From an uncultured Lachnospiraceae bacterium (lineage in GTDB: Bacteria > Bacillota > Clostridia > Lachnospirales > Lachnospiraceae), in NCBI GenBank assembly GCA_910586725.1, contig CAJUJL010000070.1:1-6399 (forward strand): a DNA stretch of 6,399 nt. Direction: 5' to 3'. Each line of letters starts with the position of its first letter. The stretch's first letter is position 1. A program made the translations under genes and the position numbers. Under the pieces are notes generated by a model, which saw nothing but the letters and a program-made list of their open reading frames with translations, searched no databases and was not told where the DNA came from. Below are positions 4,988-6,399 of the stretch, piece by piece.

Positions 4988-5956
4988 ATGACATTAATAA
5001 CTGATTTAGAAGAAAGCCTTTACCAGGGAAAATCACTTTCAAAAAATGAAGCCCTTTTGCTCGTTTCTGCTCCTTTGGACGAGCTTAGCGCCGCTGCCAA
5101 CCGCATACGCATTCACTTTTGCGGCAATCGCTTTGACATTTGTACAATCATCAACGGCAAAAGCGGACGCTGCTCTGAAAACTGCAAATACTGCGCCCAA
5201 TCGACGCACTATCACACGAATATTGAAGAATATCCTCTTCTGGATAAAAGCACAATTGTAAATCAAGCTGTTTCCAACGCTAACCGTGGCGTGCTGCGCT
5301 ATTCTATAGTTACTTCCGGACGCGCTTTAAACAATGATGAAATTTCTTCTTTATGCGATTCCATCCGCAGTATAAAAGAGTCATGCAACATTAAAGTCTG
5401 CGTATCACCAGGTCTGCTGCAAAAAGAACAGTACGAACGCCTTCATAATTCCGGCGCTTCGCGGATACATAATAACCTGGAAGCTTCCGAAAGCTTTTTC
5501 CCTAAGATCTGTACCTCACATACCATATCAGATAAAATTGCAGCCATCCAAAAGGCAAAAGAAGCGGGAATGCACGTATGCAGCGGCGGCATTCTCGGTC
5601 TTGGGGAAACGATGGACGACCGAATTGATTTAGCCCTGGCTCTGCGCGATTTAAACATTCATTCCATACCCATAAATGTATTAAATCCGATTCCCGGGAC
5701 GCCATTGGAACACCAGGCCGCTTTGGATTATACGGAAATTATCCGTACGATAGCCATTTTTCGCTTTTTACTTCCAAAGGCAGCTATACGGCTTGCCGGT
5801 GGAAGAGGCCTTATGCCCGACAAAGGAAAAGCATGTTTTCTTTCTGGCGCAAATGCCGCAATCTCCGGAGATATGCTTACCACTTCCGGAATTACAATTG
5901 AAAAAGATATGGAACTCATAAAAGAATGCGGATTTGTGCCCGGCTTGCTGGATTAA
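4988..5956 (+). CDS. bioB: Biotin synthase (radical SAM), probable anaerobic type II
   Basis: This 322-residue cytoplasmic enzyme inserts sulfur into dethiobiotin, the last step of biotin synthesis. It has the radical SAM motif Cys62-x3-Cys66-x2-Cys69 (CSENCKYC), which binds the 4Fe-4S cluster that cleaves S-adenosylmethionine. Other family features are HNNLEAS (161-167), CSGGILGLGE (198-207), PINVLNPIPGTPL (228-240) and IRLAGGR (267-273). Compared with E. coli BioB, Cys138, Cys198 and Arg268 correspond to Cys128, Cys188 and Arg260 of the auxiliary cluster site, but Cys97 is replaced by Ser106. Extra cysteines include Cys45, Cys52, Cys283 and Cys314. Biotin synthases of obligate anaerobes with this pattern ('type II') have been reported to use an auxiliary 4Fe-5S cluster; the assignment here is by resemblance. 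AGGAG (4977-4981) lies six bases before the ATG. No bioA, bioD or bioF is present, so the operon may serve uptake plus conversion of dethiobiotin. No clear terminator follows the stop. Confidence 0.96.
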   Translation: MTLITDLEESLYQGKSLSKNEALLLVSAPLDELSAAANRIRIHFCGNRFDICTIINGKSGRCSENCKYCAQSTHYHTNIEEYPLLDKSTIVNQAVSNANRGVLRYSIVTSGRALNNDEISSLCDSIRSIKESCNIKVCVSPGLLQKEQYERLHNSGASRIHNNLEASESFFPKICTSHTISDKIAAIQKAKEAGMHVCSGGILGLGETMDDRIDLALALRDLNIHSIPINVLNPIPGTPLEHQAALDYTEIIRTIAIFRFLLPKAAIRLAGGRGLMPDKGKACFLSGANAAISGDMLTTSGITIEKDMELIKECGFVPGLLD

Positions 5957-5978
5957 TCTTTCTTTTTAAAATATTTAT

Positions 5979-6007
5979 TTGTATATTGGACTAAAAAATG
6001 TTAAAAT
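5979..6007 (+). promoter_or_regulatory. Possible promoter for the small membrane protein
   Basis: TTGTAT (5979-5984), a 17-nt spacer and TAAAAT (6002-6007), with an extended TGT (5999-6001) before the -10. The -35 matches poorly, so the extended -10 would carry it. An 8-bp inverted repeat, ATTTGTAT (5977-5984) and ATACAAAT (6006-6013), brackets the element. Read-through from bioB is equally possible because no terminator separates them. Confidence 0.4.
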
Positions 6008-6034
6008 ACAAATATTATATCAGGAGGATTTCAT

Positions 6035-6187
6035 ATGGACGAAAAAGTTTATAAAACAATTGGTTTTTCCGGAGCCGCTAATCTTGCAATAGGAATCTGC
6101 ATTCTTATAACTGGCATTACATCCGGCACGCTGCTTATCCTGAATGGAGCAAAGCTAATAAAAAGCAAAAAAAATATTCTTCTGTAA
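6035..6187 (+). CDS. Small membrane protein of 50 residues, unknown function
   Basis: An ATG at 6035 follows a perfect AGGAGG (6022-6027) by seven bases, and the frame runs 50 codons to TAA. After a short charged start (MDEKVYK), residues 9-37 are hydrophobic and rich in Gly, Ile, Leu and small residues, enough for one long or two short membrane helices. A basic tail follows (AKLIKSKKN). The transmembrane pattern, strong ribosome binding site and a terminator beginning at the base after the stop codon all argue for a real gene. I recall similar short IG-rich membrane peptides in Lachnospiraceae genomes but know no function. It lies 78 nt after bioB and may be the third gene of that unit or be expressed from the weak promoter at 5979-6007. 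It lacks the length and motifs of an ECF transporter subunit. Confidence 0.75.
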   Translation: MDEKVYKTIGFSGAANLAIGICILITGITSGTLLILNGAKLIKSKKNILL

Positions 6188-6244
6188 TTCAAATAAAAAC
6201 GTGTGTAGATACTGAAAAAGTATTTACACACGTTTTTATTTGAA
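6188..6244. terminator. Long bidirectional rho-independent terminator
   Basis: Twenty perfectly paired bases (6188-6207 with 6225-6244) continue through six more pairs, one a G-T wobble (6208-6213 with 6219-6224), to a GAAAA loop. The stem contains ACGTGTGTA/TACACACGT flanked by AAAAA and TTTTT, so a T-tract follows the GC-rich core on both strands. It closes the small-protein/biotin unit on the plus strand and the tRNA-Trp transcript on the minus strand. Confidence 0.93.
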
Positions 6245-6245
6245 C

Positions 6246-6263
6246 ATTATCTTCTTAGATAAT
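6246..6263 (-). other. Short hairpin next to the tRNA 3' end
   Basis: ATTATCT (6246-6252) pairs with AGATAAT (6257-6263) around TCTT. It sits three bases beyond the tRNA-Trp 3' end and before the terminator. It may help 3' processing of the precursor; it has no T-run of its own. Confidence 0.35.
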
Positions 6264-6266
6264 CAA

Positions 6267-6339
6267 CAGGGGCAGAAGGACTTGAACCCTCGACATTTGG
6301 TTTTGGAGACCAACGTTCTGCCAACTGAACTATACCCCT
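6267..6339 (-). tRNA. tRNA-Trp (anticodon CCA)
   Basis: The 73-nt minus-strand sequence folds as a full cloverleaf. The acceptor stem AGGGGTA pairs with TGCCCCT with one G-T wobble. The D arm is GTTC/GAAC around AGTTGGCA, the anticodon arm TTGGT/ACCAA around CTCCAAA, and the T arm GAGGG/CCTTC around TTCAAGT. The anticodon CCA (plus-strand 6304-6306) reads UGG. The discriminator base is G, as expected for bacterial tRNA-Trp. The 3' CCA is not encoded and must be added after transcription. It lies about 50 nt after the probable 23S rRNA end and is likely part of that rRNA transcript. Confidence 0.97.
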
Positions 6340-6392
6340 ATAACTGAGCACGCATACCCTCAAAACTTCATACAGAGAACTCCGGAAACCGC
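6340..6392 (-). other. Spacer between the probable 23S rRNA end and tRNA-Trp
   Basis: In the minus direction this short spacer contains TCTGTATGAAGTTTTGAGGG, a kind of sequence that I recall from rRNA-tRNA spacers of Lachnospiraceae. No promoter with both boxes is evident before the tRNA, which supports cotranscription from the rRNA operon upstream. No 5S gene fits in it. Confidence 0.4.
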
Positions 6393-6399
6393 GGTCAAG
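6393..6399 (-). rRNA. Probable 3' end of a 23S rRNA gene (last bases only)
   Basis: The final bases read CTTGACC on the minus strand. In Clostridia 23S rRNA commonly ends in a GAGG-GCTTGACC-like sequence that closes helix 1 with the 5' end. Seven bases are too few to prove this; the adjoining spacer and tRNA-Trp give the support. Confidence 0.35.

Noticed and set aside
1..6399. CRISPR array, toxin-antitoxin pair or phage defence cluster
   Set aside because: No spaced direct repeats were seen, and no toxin-antitoxin pair. The nuclease-helicase is a lone gene without defence partners, so a repair role is more likely.

Overview
The window looks like a chromosomal segment of a low-GC, obligately anaerobic Firmicute, most likely a Lachnospiraceae-type Clostridium. 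The evidence is the AT-rich intergenic DNA with sigma-A style promoters, strong AGGAG-type ribosome binding sites, a clostridial-type biotin synthase, an HPr-like protein without the phosphorylatable histidine, and a tRNA-Trp next to what looks like the end of an rRNA operon. Family assignments come from motifs and memory; no database search was possible.

Left edge (1-305): probable remains of an insertion sequence resembling IS1182. A minus-strand 44-codon fragment looks like a transposase N-terminus and ends at an early stop. Beside it are two hairpins, a palindrome around a possible transposase promoter, and a candidate terminal inverted repeat ending at 305. A good plus-strand promoter starts at 306, directly at the proposed end of the element, and should drive the LysR-type regulator at 442-1326.

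Middle (1303-4011, minus strand): a large XPD/DinG-like DNA helicase carries an N-terminal PD-(D/E)XK (RecB/Cas4-like) nuclease-type domain. Its 3' end overlaps the 3' end of the convergent LysR gene by 24 bp. Upstream of it is a small HPr-family gene. That gene's terminator hairpin overlaps the -35 region of the helicase promoter, and the helicase promoter is so close to the first ATG that a leaderless transcript is possible.

Right (4312-6244, plus strand): a biotin locus. A near-perfect BirA operator (two 10-nt half sites, 15-nt spacer) overlaps the -35 box of a TTGACA-17-TAGAAT promoter. This promoter drives bioY (substrate-binding subunit of the ECF biotin transporter) and bioB (biotin synthase), 9 nt apart. 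A 50-residue membrane peptide follows with its own perfect Shine-Dalgarno, and the unit ends at a very long bidirectional terminator. bioA, bioD and bioF are absent here, which fits biotin uptake combined with the last biosynthetic step from dethiobiotin. BioB has Ser where E. coli BioB has Cys97, as in the anaerobic 'type II' biotin synthases.

Right edge (6246-6399, minus strand): tRNA-Trp (anticodon CCA), with the last bases of the window matching the expected 3' end of a 23S rRNA gene. I see no defence system, CRISPR array or clearly new multi-gene system. The points most worth checking are the nuclease-helicase fusion, the BioB cluster ligands, the overlapped promoter/terminator and the IS remnant next to the lysR promoter.
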